Source of the DNA: Himantopus leucocephalus
Lineage: Eukaryota; Chordata; Aves; Charadriiformes; Recurvirostridae
Reading direction: 5' to 3'
Assembly (NCBI GenBank): GCA_003993805.1
Contig: RSEF01000003.1
Location: forward strand, 107,124,218-107,188,217
DNA length: 64,000 nt
Part shown: one piece after another, positions 11,242 to 25,412 of the stretch
Position numbering within the stretch: position 1 is the stretch's first letter
How the letters are laid out: each line of letters starts with the position of its first letter
The notes under the pieces: model-generated
Seen by the model: only the letters and a program-made list of their open reading frames with translations
Told to the model about the DNA's origin: nothing
Database searches by the model: none
Program-made: the position numbers and the translations under genes

Positions 11242-13820
11242 AACAACCAAATACCTTGGTTTGTTTGGTGTAGAGTTGTTCTACATTTCATTCTTCTTTT
11301 GTCTGTTTTCCAAAACACAAATACGTTGTATATGCCTATTTGAGTTACTATCACCATCAAAATGTGAGGAAGATGTGCTTTTGCCCTTCTTTGCAATTTT
11401 ATTACAATTATTACATTATTTTATTTTATCAATACCTTGTTTTTCCTGAAGCTTTCACTACAAAATAAAGACAATTTTTAACTCTGAAGATAATAACTAT
11501 TTAGATCCTTAGGTAAATTTTGGGAAATAAACAAATTACGATTCCATAACAAAGGAATTGTCTATTCCAGCTACTGATCCACAAAATTTTTGGTTTATGG
11601 TGAAGCAGACTCTCTAGAAAAGTAAGTGTTGGTCTTTTAATGTTCTCTAAATGCAGAGAAAAAGGATGGTTTTGTGTACTGTTAATCAGGTTATCAAACT
11701 CTTCTGGGAACCAGTGAACTCTCCTTATACCAAACATACTGTAGCTAGCATTTTTCAGAAGATAATGGGGTTTAGGTGTGGTGGCTTTTTGGTACAGCCA
11801 TCTCTCTTAAACTGAAGAAGCCAATGCTTTTGAAATTATATTGGTCTTCATATAGTATTGGTCAATGTTTTTTAATATTTGAACAAACAGGACAAATATA
11901 TTATCCAACTGTAGAATTATTATGATAATTCCAACCTTTTTTTAATACACTCAGAGTTTTACAAGACACATTATAAAGAATATTGTAACAGTAAATCCAG
12001 TTTTAATCCTGTAGCTGAAATTTATTATCGAAAAATGTCCTGTCATTAAAGGTACATAGCTTTTGTTAATCACTACTATTGTATGTAAGACACTCCAGAG
12101 GAACTTAAATGAATTCTTCTTAGAAAGCGAAAACTTTTTGTATTGTATTGACTTATGCGATTGATTCCTTTTCTCTATAGTATCACAGAAAACCTTTTTT
12201 TGTGTCCTTCCAATCTCCCCCTGCTCCCTCCCAACTGTCAACTGTTAGTAAATTCTACCATGTCATGCTGAAATTTTGCAAATACTTTTTGAGTATTTTT
12301 GGCTTCTCTTATTTCTGCTTGGCAATTAGGTACACCATTTATTCTTTGCAGTGTCTTACATGGTAGAAAACTATTCAAGCTTTGATATCCATTTCTTACA
12401 TTTGAAGAAAAAGAGCTTGGTGCTAATGCTGGTGTTGTCAGAAATAGATCCAGCAGTACTGGTAAACTTTTAAATGTGTAAAGCCTATTTCTAAAATTCC
12501 TTTTCTTCTCACTACCTGATGAGTTGTTGATTTGAGTAAGCGCAACAAACTGCTGCATGTAAACCAGGGTGTTTAAAAGTGACATTCCAAAAATTAGCAT
12601 TCAGGCTCAAGTTTAATTGCTTGAAGAATCAGTCTGATTTCAGAACTCATCATCTTCCAGGGACTCTCAATAAAAATTAGACCACTTATTTTCCTAATAC
12701 AGGAGCCTGTAAATATATATCCATCCAAGAGAATTTGGTTAAGTATCACCACTTACAGGGAAAATCACCTAATTTGCTATACAACATTGACCTTTTTAAA
12801 AATAATTTGTTAACATAAATTTAACACAGTTTTACAGTGCTAAGTGATTAGACAATCAATACAATTTGCCATGTGCCATAATTAATTCGTATTTCACATT
12901 TCTGTGAGGATGAGAATATAGTATGAACTGTGCTGAACTCTGCTTGGTTCTGTTTAATACACTGGTAGGTCAAAATATAGCTCAGATGAACTCCAGGGGC
13001 TCTTCATGCTTTCTGAGTTAATGAAGATTGGGACAACTTACAGTAAATGCTATGACCCTGGAAACAGAAAGTCATTTAACTTGATTTTACTAAGGGAATA
13101 CTCTAGATAAGTCACAGCTGATAAGCATGGTCAATAGTTAATTCAGAGAAATCTTACTATCTTTAGTATATACACAAGTTGTTCAGATAATAGACACTAG
13201 GCTATTGAAATGTTGCCAGGTTCCTTGTGAATGATGCTAATGAGGAAGGATGAATTTTGAGTGAGAATAAATGGAAAAGTTCATATGCACACTCTGATAT
13301 GAAGATTTACATATGCAACATGCACTTGCAAATTCAACATTTTTTTTCAATGGCACAATAAATGAGGGGGTTTTATTATGGGGATGTCCTTTTTATTGTA
13401 CTGCTTACACCTGTGTGTATATAAATTGGAAATAAGTTTTTTCTAGTCACAGATCATTTTAATAAATTGTAAGATTTTTTAGCTTTTTGAAGAAAGTATG
13501 GTAAAATATATATTTTTTTAAAATTAATTTTTAGTGAGTCAATGTTGTGGAAAAGTGTTGGCATTGTAGCCTGCTAGTTTCTTAGTTTCTTACACAGAAC
13601 ACGCAGACTTATACTATTGCAATTTAGATATTCTTGAGCTTAATAAAAATATGACTTGGAGAAGTTTGGTCAAAATAAGCAGGGACTTGAAATTTATAAT
13701 CCTAGACTTTCTTGCCTCTGCAATTGAAGGCAGTTACAGAAAGTAAAAATGGAGTCATCATAAGACCTGTAGTTGATGTTCTGGAAACCTCCCACATTCA
13801 TTAAATATAGTATTTCTAAA
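11242..13820. other. No confident gene; AT-rich DNA with one modest ORF
   Basis: No transposon or RNA gene is apparent. A 120-codon open frame lies on the minus strand at 12238-12600, followed by a 96-codon frame (11951-12241) that overlaps it by a few bases. Neither has a recognisable domain, and in AT-rich DNA frames of this size can arise by chance. Confidence 0.5.
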
Positions 13821-15893
13821 AGTGGTAGAGGAGTCAACGAGGAGAGGTGCTACGCTGAACCTTATTCTCTCCAACAAGGAGGGGCTTGCGGGGAATGTCA
13901 AGCTCAAGGGTAGCCTTGGCTGCAGTGATCATGAAATGATAGAGTTCAGGATCCTTAAGGCAGTGAGGAGGGTGCGCAGCAAGATCACTACCTTGGACTT
14001 CAGGAGAGCAGACTTTGGCCTCTTGAGGGATGTTTGGTAGGGTTCCATGGGATAAAGCCCTGGAGGGGAGAGGGGCCCAAGGAAGCTGGTTAGTATTCAA
14101 GGATCACCTCCTCCAAGTTCAGGAGTGATGTATCCCAACAAAGAAGAAGTCAGGCGAAAAAGCCAGGAGGCCCGCATGGATGAACAAGGAGCCCCTGGAT
14201 GCACTCAAAAGCAAAAAGGAGGCCTACAGAGGGTGGAAGCAAGGACAGGTAGCCTGGGAGAAAAACAGAGAAATTGTCTGAGCAGCAAGGGATCAGGTTA
14301 GGAAAGCTAAAGCCCAGATAGAATTAAATCTGGCCAGGGATACCAAGAAATACAATTTTCTTGGCAACAAGAAAAACTTCTATAGGTACGTCAGTGATAA
14401 AAGGAAGCCTAGGGAAAATGTGGGCCCTTTCTGGAAGGAAAGAGGGGACCTGGTCACCCAGAATATGGAGAAGGCTGAGGTACTCAGTGATTTTTTTGCC
14501 TCAGTCTTCCCTGACAAGAGTTCTAACCACACCACCCCAGTCACAGAAGGCAAAGACAAAGGCTGTGAAAATGAAGAACCACTCACTGTAGGTGAAGATC
14601 AAGTACAATACCATCTAAGAAACCTGAAGGTGCATAAGTCTATGGGACCTGATGAAATCCATCCACGGATCCCGAGGGAACTGGCAGACGAAGTTGCTAA
14701 GCCACTATCCATTATATTTGAAAAGTCGTGGCAGTCCGGCGAAGTTCCCACTGACTGGAAAAGGGGAAATGTAATCCCCTTTTCAAAAAGGGAAAAAAAG
14801 AAGACCCAGGGAACCACAGGCCAGTCAGTCTCACTATCTGCCCAGCAAGATCATGGAGCAGATCCTCCTGGAACCTCTGCTAAGGCACATGGAAAATAAG
14901 GGGGTGATTGGTGTCAGCCAACATAGCTTCACCAAGGGCAAGTCATGCCTGGCAAATTTGGTAACCTTCTATGACAGGTTTACAGCATTAGTGGATAAGT
15001 GGAGAGCAATAGACGTCATCTACCTAGACTTGTCCCGCATGACATCCTTTTCTCTCAATTGAAGAGACATGGATTTGGTTGATGGACCACTCAGTGGATA
15101 AGGAACTGGCTTGGATGGCCGTACTCAAAGAGTTGCGGTCAACAGCTTGATATCCAAGTGCAAACCAGTGATGAGTGGCGTTCCTCAGGGGTGAGTACTG
15201 GGACTGCTGCTGTTTAACACCTTTGTCAGCGACACAGACAGTGGGATTGAGTGCACCATCAGCAAGTTTGCTGATGAAACCAAGCTGTGTGGTGCAGTCG
15301 ACACACTGGAGGGAAGGGATGCCATCCAGAGGGACCTGAGAGGTGGGCTTGTGCAAACCTCATGAGGTTCAGCCAGGCCAAATGCAATGTCCTGCATGTG
15401 GGTCATGGCAATTCGAAGGACAAATACAGGCTGGGCGGAGAATGGGTTGAGAACAGCCCTGAGGAGAAGGACTTGGGGGTGCTGGTGAATGAGAAGCTCA
15501 ACATGAGCCAGCAATGTGTTCTGGCATCCTGGGCTGCATCAAAAGAAACATTGTTAGCAGGTCAAGGGAGGTGACTCTACCCCTCTACTCCGCTCTGGTG
15601 AGACCCCACCTGAAGTACTGCATCCGGCTTTGGAGTCCTCAGCACAAGAAGGACATTTAGATTAGATATCAGGAAGAAATTTTTCACTATGAGGGTGGTG
15701 AGACACTGGAACAGGTTTCCCAGAGAGGATGTAGATGCCCCATCCCTTGAGGTGTTCAAGGCCAGGCTGGATGGGGCTTTGAACAACCTGGTCTAGTGGA
15801 AGGTGTCCCTGCCCACGGCAGGGCAGTTGGAACTAGATGATCTTTAAGGTCACTTCTAACCCAAACCATTCTATAATTCTATGATAATAAATT
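13821..15893 (+). mobile_element. CR1 LINE, ORF2 from late endonuclease to 3' end, broken
   Basis: A 5'-truncated CR1 on the plus strand. 13822-14040 encodes the end of the apurinic-type endonuclease with the GCSDHEM motif, whose SDH is catalytic in the family. 14420-15062 and 15185-15350 encode reverse-transcriptase pieces in different frames: PDEIHP, then the fingers region ([11 protein letters not shown]), then the palm box FADETKL where the family has FADD. The thumb and C-terminal part follow ([15 protein letters not shown] near 15480). Near 15657 the text jumps from KKDI to [11 protein letters not shown], an internal deletion of a few hundred bases. The 3' UTR ends with ATTCTATAATTCTATGAT. 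Several stops and frameshifts make it dead. Confidence 0.92.
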
Positions 15894-18800
15894 AATCGTT
15901 ATAATGACTTAATTTGTGAAACAATTCCTTAGTTTTTTTGCTGTATTTCATAAGTACACACAAATTGTCTATAGTCTTTCTAATAGTATAGCAACCCACT
16001 CTTCAACTATTCCTTTAAGCCTCTCATATTTAAGTGACCTAAGAATCTAGAAAGTGGATTCTAGGCAGCGTGGTATTCTTGATATCTGCAGGATGTGACT
16101 TTAACAAAATAATTGTAGTTTTATCCAATTACTGAGCTATAAGTTAATAGACATTTTTGACCTGTAGGTAGAGTGTAATTTACTAAATGCTTGATTCTTA
16201 GTTTATTTTAGCAGTTTCATGTGACTATTGTTGTATTCAATTTAAGTTAAAAAAAAAATAAAAAATCAGTGGAACTGATTTGTTTTTTGGTTTGTGGTTT
16301 TGGTTTTGGGGTTTTTTTTGTTCTTTTGTTTTGTTTTTTTTTTTAGTAGTCTTGAAGCACTAAGCTCAAGTTCTTTTACTTGATAACACTTCTCATGTAA
16401 TGATAACCTGGAGAAGAGGTGAGAATGGACTTGAAAAGGTCAAGGAAATCTGCTTTATTTAAGCTTTATGTGCATTGAGATTGTGAGGAAAGAAGGCTCC
16501 AAACGAGAGCTTTAAGATGCTTGCTCCTTCTGGACGGTTACCCTATGGATGATCCTTAGTGATCCTGCAAAAGGGATAATCACAGGAACTCTTACCTTTA
16601 AGATAAATGTGAGAGATCTTGCTGAAAAGCTTGTGTTTGATGCTAAAAATATTAGAAGAAAAGCCTTTTTCTCTATGACTTAATAACTTTTTTAATGATG
16701 AAGTGGATATATTCCAGATTTTTAACAGTTTTGGGGATTCATCTTTTTTTCCTTGAAAGAAGAGAGATATGCAGCACTTAGTTTGATACCTCAGTGTTAG
16801 TTTAGCAGTGATATTCTTGCATGACATCCTGAGATGAACTCCCAGCATTTCCTAATGCTTCTTGAAAGAGAAGGGCGCTCCCTTTGAAGGAGCAAATTCT
16901 CATCTGAAGTGCCTTCATCAAAAAGCTGGGAAGTAAGGTGAGCCACCCGCTCTTTCTCAGTTCATTTTGTTAGACACTGGATACCAACTGAGGAATGATC
17001 TTAACAGAAATAATGCAAAGTATTGCCAAGCTGATCAAGATAGATGTCATTTGTGGTGGTCATATGATGCAATTAATAAGTCCTGGTGTTTCACTTTGAT
17101 TCGATCTTACTCAACCTTTGCAGTCCAGCCTAACTTGAATGTTAAGAAAGGTCAATATCTCTAGAGGGCAAGTCCTCAAAATTAATGTAGAGTGTATTTC
17201 TATGTTTTAGTAGTTGTAAGATTTAGGATTTCCTCCTGTGCTGTGTTATTTAAGTAGAATTTTTTATCTTTAATTCTGTTGAGTATTGTGACTAACATGG
17301 ATATACATCAGTCTTTCATTCTGCTGTCCTCTTGCAAGAGGAAAATTATGTAAATGGTGTAGTTACTAGCTTTGAGGTATTTATCTAAAACTCATATTTT
17401 CCCAGTCCAAGATATTTGTGTTAGTTTGATGCAAGCAAAAAATAAACTTGAAAAACTAATTGAAGGAGTCTTAATACAAATAAGGTATTACCAGTCAACA
17501 CCCAGAAGTAAGCAGGCATGATAATTTGTAAAGCTTTGGAGAACATGTTTTTTTTCTGTGAAACATGTGAATGTGGCTATTTTAAAAAAAAAAAAATAAA
17601 AAATTAAAAAGCTGGTGGTAAAGTTTTTCTAAGAGAGATTTTTACATACATAAAGGAAGCTTTTTTGCATACATAAGATAGCTTGCAGCTAGTTGCTCTC
17701 CCATACTATTTTATACTGTAGTTTTTATGTTAACACAAATCCTCCAGTATTATTCTCTCAAACATATGTGTATTTGGCAGTTAGGAAAAAAAAAAATAAA
17801 ATCCAGCTGAATTCTCTCTATCAGCACAGGTGACAAATATGCCTTTGTTTAATAACTGCATGCTGTTCTGCTCTGAAAAAGTCTATAGTTTGGTTGAACT
17901 TAGCTTTTACAATTGATGACCCAAGATTTCAATGCTTGTACGAGTAGAAGCTGCTGAGGTTCTCAGTGCTAGGGCAGGCTTTGCTAAAAATAATCAGGGA
18001 AACAATTCATTGAGATCTGGGGCTAGTTTTAAATTAGAATAGATATAGAATACTCTGGTTGACTTTAAGTTTGAATTTCATCCACAGTTTAGTACTACAA
18101 GTACACCTCACAGACCAATAAAGTATCTCACAGTATATATTATTGCTATTATAAAGTGCAAAACAGGGCTATCAAAAATCCTGATTTTAATTTTTTTTTA
18201 TTTTTAAATGGATTGGCTCATCTGTGGCAGAAAGGAAAATGTTGTCATTCTGTAAATGTAGAAATTTATCCTCTGTATGTGAAGTCTGCACTTAGAAGAA
18301 TTTCTTCTAAGTTCCAAAGTGACTAGGAACTGATGTGAAGCTTCAGACTATGGGAAAACTTCAGGAACCTTCCTTCTTTAACAGTTCCCAGAGTACACAA
18401 TTAGGCATGGTTTTTTTTCTGAATTGTTGCAAAAAAACCCATAAATCTGTGTTAGAAAGTATGGCCTAGTTTGAAACATACTTTTCTTGTGGTAGTTGCT
18501 GAATCAAGAAGACAAATTGGAATTGAATATAGCTGATTCCAGAAAATGAATATTGAACCCAAGTGATTTTGTTGCCAAATCATTAAATGACAATTCTAAG
18601 CATATGGAGGGAGGAAGTGAATTATGTACCCAGGTCCTTTTCTGAAATGGTAGAACTGTCTTTATGTTTAGAATTAACCACAGACTTGAAAATATTCACT
18701 GAACAGGAGATTCTTTGTGGCTTTTCACTAATAATTATTTCTAAAAAGCGTAGGTACTTCAACCTTCTGAACCACCTGGCAGCTCGATTAATAGCTTCTT

Positions 18801-21800
18801 GGCAACAGATTACAACCACCGGTATGTAGTGGCTACCAGATGAGCATTAATTTAGTTTTATATTAAGCATGCAAAGCAAGTAGAGAAAATATAATCATTT
18901 ATTATTATAATAGTTCTAAGTTATAACCAGCTGCATGATTTATGCTTCAATTAAACTATGCAGCTTGTACAAAGCCTTCTTCCTGTATTAATCATGCAAA
19001 CTGGCTCATTATTTATAACTAAAAAAAGCAGATGAGCCAGGGTTTCCAGTGTTGATTGGAAAACGTTTCATATTTGCAACACCCCACATATTATGCCTGA
19101 CAGGGAAGATGAAGCATTTCATATGAAAGAAAAATTTGATAGTGTAGAATTTTCCAGGTTTGCATTACAATACTCTCAATCTGTTGTTACTTTATAAAAT
19201 GAAGTTAAATGCTGCTATCATTTGCACAACTCAAAGCCCTTAGACTGCTGAAAGTCAATGGCTGTCAGTGAAGGTGTTGTTTGGTTTATTGTTTTTTTCA
19301 AATTTGGTTGTGATTGGTAAATTATTCGTTAGGAAATATGTAGCAAGTATCAGTGGACATGACAGCAAAGAGAATTTGTGATAAATCCATGACTTTACTT
19401 TCTGAGTTCATTTGCATCTTTTAGGTATAGTTGATTGAGATGGTCTTGATGAATAAAAATGTCTCAAGATGGAAAATGTTTCTTCCATTTTACAGAACAT
19501 TTGTGAATTTCCAGATATTTTGCAAACTATTGGAATGATTCAACTTTTTGTGTTTTCCAGTGAGGAAAGGTGGGATTATTGAGACTTTGTTAGCTTACAA
19601 TTATTCGTTGGCACTAAAACCTGTCCTGTTCTGATTTTAACTAGAAACTTAAAACAACAGCTCTGTCAGGCTGTGTGAATACCCCGGGTACCTGATGAGT
19701 GGCTGTTTCCTAAACTATTTTTCCTGCTTTGTGTCTCTTGGACTTACACTGTGAAAATTTCACTGAAACCAGCATGTTGTGCCAAAATAAAAAAAATATA
19801 AAAATTGAGGCTCACACCAGATTATTTAATACGTGATGGAGGAACAGATGGAAAAATCCATCTGATCTACCTATTTCTTATAAATTGAAAAAATTAAAAG
19901 CCTGTAAGGTGAAGTATAAGAATGAAGATCACAAATAAGCATAGCCTTATTTCTTCACCACCACCACCACCCATTTTTTTTCTTCCCCTTCCTCACCATT
20001 TTTCTCTTTTCTTTCCCCACCTCCCACTTTCATTCAGCAAGCTCTTCTCTCTGTGTCTGGGGTGTCTTAAGCCAAATCTTGTGATTTCTATGATGGAGAG
20101 AATAAGCCATGCAATTGACTAAAAAGAATGCATTGTATATGATGTTGTTATTAATCTGTAATAGTATATTATTAAATAAATGTGACACATACTCAGAGTC
20201 ATGGTACCACAAAATGCTTAATCAATGGGTCCAAGGCTTTGTTACAACAATGCAGTTCAGTGCACAAACTCTATAGAATTTGGGTTTTTTTCCTTATTAT
20301 GAGTCATTGAATAAAAGTAATTAGTGAAGAAAAAAGGCCTTCGGGAAAAAAACAGGCATCTTTTCTTTGTTTTTCCAACCCCTAAATAACAGTAAGTACT
20401 AAATTTGGCGGCAAATGTTGTAGGAGCTGATATTAAAACTAAATTGAAGTTTAACTTGGTTATATTACAAAAAATCTTTCTAGAGGAGTCACAAAAAAGA
20501 ATAGTATGGAATACTAGCTTACCTCTACAGACTATTACACGATTCGATGTTCACACTTTAGAATTTAATTGGTTTCTGCTTTGCCCCACACCAAATTTAC
20601 TTAGTGAAGAAATACCAAAACTCATAGGCCACCCATATCCCTGGCATAAAGCAATAGACATTCATGGCAGCAGGTTTCTCCATTGCTGAGAAGACAAACA
20701 CCGAGCACAGGAACGCCAGTTGACACCTTCATAAGGGTATTTTGAAAGCAAATCGGTAACCAAAGGAAATAGTATTTTGTACTTGAACATGTGACATACA
20801 GTGGTGACATATAGTGTAGGAAATACAATGCCTTGTACTCAGAAGAAAATTTGACAGCAGCTAAGGTCGTATGTACATAATTATTTCAGTGATTTTTCAA
20901 ACCTTCTGTGAGACAGAAGTGGGAAAGGTATGAAGTCTAAAGGATTGTATATTACTGTTGATGAAAATCAGTTGACTTAGTCAATATGAATAGAATGGTG
21001 AACTCACACTAAGCTGTGTTTTTAAGATAGTTTCTTAGGTAGATTTTTGATTTAGAAAGGTATTTTTAACTTTAGTACTTTTCATGTGGCATTTAGTATT
21101 TTTCATGTACCAAGAAGATCTGAGACTCACAATCTTTCCCTCACCATTCAGTCTCAAAAAAAACCCAAAAAGAAATACCCTAAACTGATTTCTTAAGGTG
21201 ATTTATTTTCAGTGTTGCAATCAACCATTGGCTATTCAAAGTATTTATGTAAAAAATAACTTTTTTGTCTTTCTTTGCGTCATAATTCTAGCAATTCTTG
21301 GATGTAAAAGTGTTGGCAGAGTCTAGAACAAATAAAACCCATTCTTTAGGGTCAAGTGAAAAAGAGTGAATTCTAATCTCTCTATTAAAACCTCCAAATA
21401 ACTTTATTGGATTAAAAATTTCCATTCAGCAATTCCTTTTGTACATATCAGCATGAAAATCTCTAGCTGATTTAAGAGTTGTGATTTGCAAGATATATCA
21501 TAAATATTAAGGTATTTGTGTGGGGTTTTTCAATCTGGTTTTAGATTGTGGGGAAAGCCTCTTATTCATCTGTTAATAACTTTGTGAAGCAGTTTTACTA
21601 CATCAATCTTATGCAAATTTGTAAATTATATAGAACACATTCATGTTTTTACAGTCCTCGTTTCCGCTATACATATACATTTATCTGAACTACCATGTTT
21701 CCAGGTTACCAGGTAATGAACAAGAAAGACCAATGTGTAGCCTTGACTGAGAGAATGCCGAGTGGATACAAGGCATGGGATTCAAGTTCATTTCTGACTC

Positions 21801-24800
21801 TTTGAGAACTAGGTTTTAAACATTTTTAATTTAAGTACTCTAAGCAGGAGATATTTGGCATTTCTCAGATTGGTTCATTTTCATTCAGATGCCCTGTAGG
21901 CATCTGTTCTTTTGGCATTGTTTTATGCCAACGTGTTTAATGCACTTTTTTTTTTCAGTCCCAAAGTTTTTAAGATGCTCTGTCTTTTAGGATTGCTCTG
22001 TGAAATTTTATTTACTCCAAATTAAGTTTTGTGAGATGCAGAGGTGCGTTCAGGGATAGATGGAGTTGTCTAGCTGGCTGCTTCAGCCAGGGTGCTGTTG
22101 GTGGTAGTTTGGCTTGGTTCAGTAGAGCCACTTGTTTAAAAACTGACTCTCATTGAGCACTAGCTCCTTCTGCTGCTCTCTCTCCGTTATTCCTTCAGTA
22201 GGTTATTGCTTGTGCTTGATTGGGTTGGCATCTCATCTTGATTACACTCCTCCCATCTGTTCAAGTTTTGACTCCAAACACCATAAAAAAATTCTACATG
22301 ATGTCCAAACACTGTGCTGGTGTATGAAATGAAAGGTGCAGTGTTTCAATACAATGGCTCCAGTGAATCTTGAATAAACATTTTAACCTCTGGAAGTACT
22401 AGTTTGAATATGGGAAATACCAAAACATTTTTTTCCCTAGCAGCTGAAATACAGCTGCTCTAACTGTTATATCTTATCTCCCAGAAACAAATAGTAATCT
22501 ATATAGAAAACTAAAAAAAAAAAAAACAAAGGGCAAAGAAATTACTACTTTTCAAAACACTGCATGCATTTTGTAAACATTTGGACCACATTTAGACCAT
22601 GAAGTGCAATCTGCTTCTCTCACCTCAGCCATAAATGAGAAGTTGAGAAAGAAAAAACTCAGAAGTCACTCAGACAGGTAGAGGTAATAACAAAATAGAT
22701 TTTGATAAAATATTTTAGTGAATTGCATGAAGATGATGACTGTGAGCATGCCTAGAAATAAGTCATTGTTTTCAAAAACTGCAGCAGTGCATATGTCTGC
22801 ATTTAAGGCATGTATTTCCAGTGAGAGTTTTTGATATTTTTTTTGTGTGTATATGTCTCTGATAAAATAATTTGATGTCTCAAAGTATAGTTAAAACAGA
22901 TTAAACAAAGGTTTGCATTGAATTAATTGCAAAGTCCTGATATATTGGGACCTGACATGTTTTAGGGTAGCATATGTGCAGAGCAGGTTTCTTGTACCAT
23001 TGGCTTTGAAAAGAAGGTACATGAACTTGTTTTGTTGTGTTTGGCTTTCCATTTGAAGTAGATAGAAGAAAACTTGTAAAGAACAATGTCTATATGAAAC
23101 AAAAGTCTTAAGAATTACTGTTTTAGTGTAGTGTTAAATCTTGTTCTGTCCTGTGAGGCAATATGTTTTATTCATTAAATTGAACAAGACCAGAAAAAAG
23201 TGACTGAAATACTCTTAGAGGATAAAGGTGTTAAATCAAGTTTTAAATTAAAAGAAAGAAAGAAAGAAACAAAAAACTCCCAAAACCCGAACACCAAAAC
23301 CAACAAAACCAACAAAACCAACAAACAAGCAAACATGAATTTCCTTTTGTCTTTCCAAGTTTTTATAATTCTGTTTGTTAGAATTTTTCTTTCTTGTTTG
23401 TTGCTGTTAATGTTCCTAATGTATTTCATTAAACAATCATTATTTGACTAATGAAGTTAGTTAAATGTCTTTGGAGTTAATAATGACTTTTTCCAGGCGC
23501 TTATTTTCTAATTCTGAAGTCTATCAAAATGATCAAAGAGCTAGAGGAAATAACACACTGCTGCTTTTTGATGTATTTTCTGTGCACAGTATGTAGTTTC
23601 TGTTATCCTGTGATCAAAGACTACACATTGAATGCCACAGTTACTTGCTTGCCCCTTGAGTGAACAAATAAACAAAGAGTGAGTATAAATTCTGACTTTC
23701 ATGACAGCTGTGGGCTATTGAAATTTGTAGTACTTGGACAGAGTAGAATTTACCTAAGTGTGTCCTGAATGGTGAAGGAGTGTGTTTGGGAAAAAAGACC
23801 TGTATAGGAACACTCCGTGACTTTGTTTAACAAGATAACCACAGGAACTTGATAGTATCTATTAAGAATATGTCAAGTAAATTGTAAGTCACATACTATG
23901 TTCAATTGTTTTTTATGTTTCAAATCCTAAAGGAAAAGGATGAAATCTGAAAACAATAAACTTAGAGGATGTTTTATGAAGCACTATGAGAGCCTTTTGT
24001 CTGCTGCAGGGGTGGACACTCTTGGCTTGTCATCAATTACAAAATGACAGCATCTTTTCTCAAAGTTAAGGACTATAATGAGAATGTATCCTCAAAAAGT
24101 ATCAACTCAGTCTTGCTGTCTACTTCTGGAATACCTGACGTGCTTTTGAGCAAGACAAGATATTTTGAGCAAAATAGCAAGTCACTTGTAGTTAGAAATA
24201 AGATCAATAAAGGGACTACCACTGTTTCTTTCCATTTTTAGGCAGCTCACGTTACATTTGAAAATTATCTGATATTTAATACAAACGAGTGCATTATCTA
24301 GATGCAAATGTTGGCCTTTGCATGAATATCTGTTAAAAAATTTTATGGTGTAGTTTATGTTTATTCCAAATGTAAAACTATTTAGTGTTATGATTTTCAG
24401 TAGTTCTAGGTCTGCAAATTTAGAGTTAAGCTGTTGGCCTGATCATATTATCTTATTCCAATCCATTCCGAATCATTGAAAAGGAGGTATAGGTGTGTGT
24501 AACTAATGCAGGAGCAACAAGCCAGCTAACATGTCTATCGAGTGAGGAGGCTATTGTATAGCAACTGGGTAGAGGGTTGCCTGGTCAGTGAAAGACAGGG
24601 TGGTTAAGAAAAATCTCTGGGGATTGTTTGACAGTTTTGATGTCCCTGGTGAATTGTAGTCTTGGCATCTCAGGACAGATGTCCTTGGCCTGTTCCATGG
24701 CAGTGGTTCGCATTGTTTGAAAGTCCTGTAGAACATCTTGGCTGCTTACTTTCAGTACCAATTAATATATGAATTTAAGATCTTGGGAAGACCATTCAGC

Positions 24801-25412
24801 TTGTCTTTGCTTCTGACAGAATTTTGTAATTTACTTATTTTGGCACTTTTTGTTTTTCCTTTGTGGTATAAGCAGATGTGCCATGAAGTTCTTCTCTGTT
24901 GTTCAACTGAATAACCTAGACAAAAAGTTGAGAAAGTGAAGGAAATGCTCTTTTAATTTTCTGACTCTCAGGAGAGGTGGTGCACTTAATATTAAAATTA
25001 AAACCTTGTGAAAGCATCTCAGTCTGCTGTCTAAACAACCTTGATGAAAACAGTAAGTGCAAACTGTAACAATGCAGGGACTGGATTATGTTTAGTAATA
25101 ATAGTCTTCCGTGTTGTTTTGAATTATTGTATATTAATTAAAATGTTTTCCCATCAATAAAGATTACATTTTATCTACAATTTCTCTTAGACACCTGATT
25201 TTGAAAGCCTTTTTTTGATTGTAAACTGTTATGTAATCACATTATTTCTTTTTTCCCCCACAACTTTTTTCTGTTCTGCAATGAAAAAAAGTATACTCAC
25301 CAAGATGTTTTATTAATAGATCTGCCAGTGCTTCTGACCCTGCTACTACTGCATAAGAGAGAGGAAAGAAATAGATCTGTATTTCCAGGTTGCTTGAGTA
25401 GCCTCTTACCAT
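15894..25412. other. Long repeat-poor, gene-poor AT-rich stretch
   Basis: About 9.5 kb without a recognisable exon, RNA gene or major transposon. It contains T/G-rich low complexity at ~16270-16345, A-runs near 17583 and 22508, a short GAAA run near 23252 and a 9-bp tandem repeat near 23296. Open frames of 60-101 codons (for example 16543-16848 minus, 20405-20689 plus) show no family motifs. A homeodomain/octamer-like AT-rich segment at ~18890-19020 is a candidate conserved non-coding element. It may be an intron or a gene desert. Confidence 0.6.
23296..23324 (+). repeat. Short 9-bp tandem repeat
   Basis: About three copies of AAAACCAAC in a row, next to a short GAAA-type run at 23250-23268. 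Low-complexity DNA with no visible function. Confidence 0.7.
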
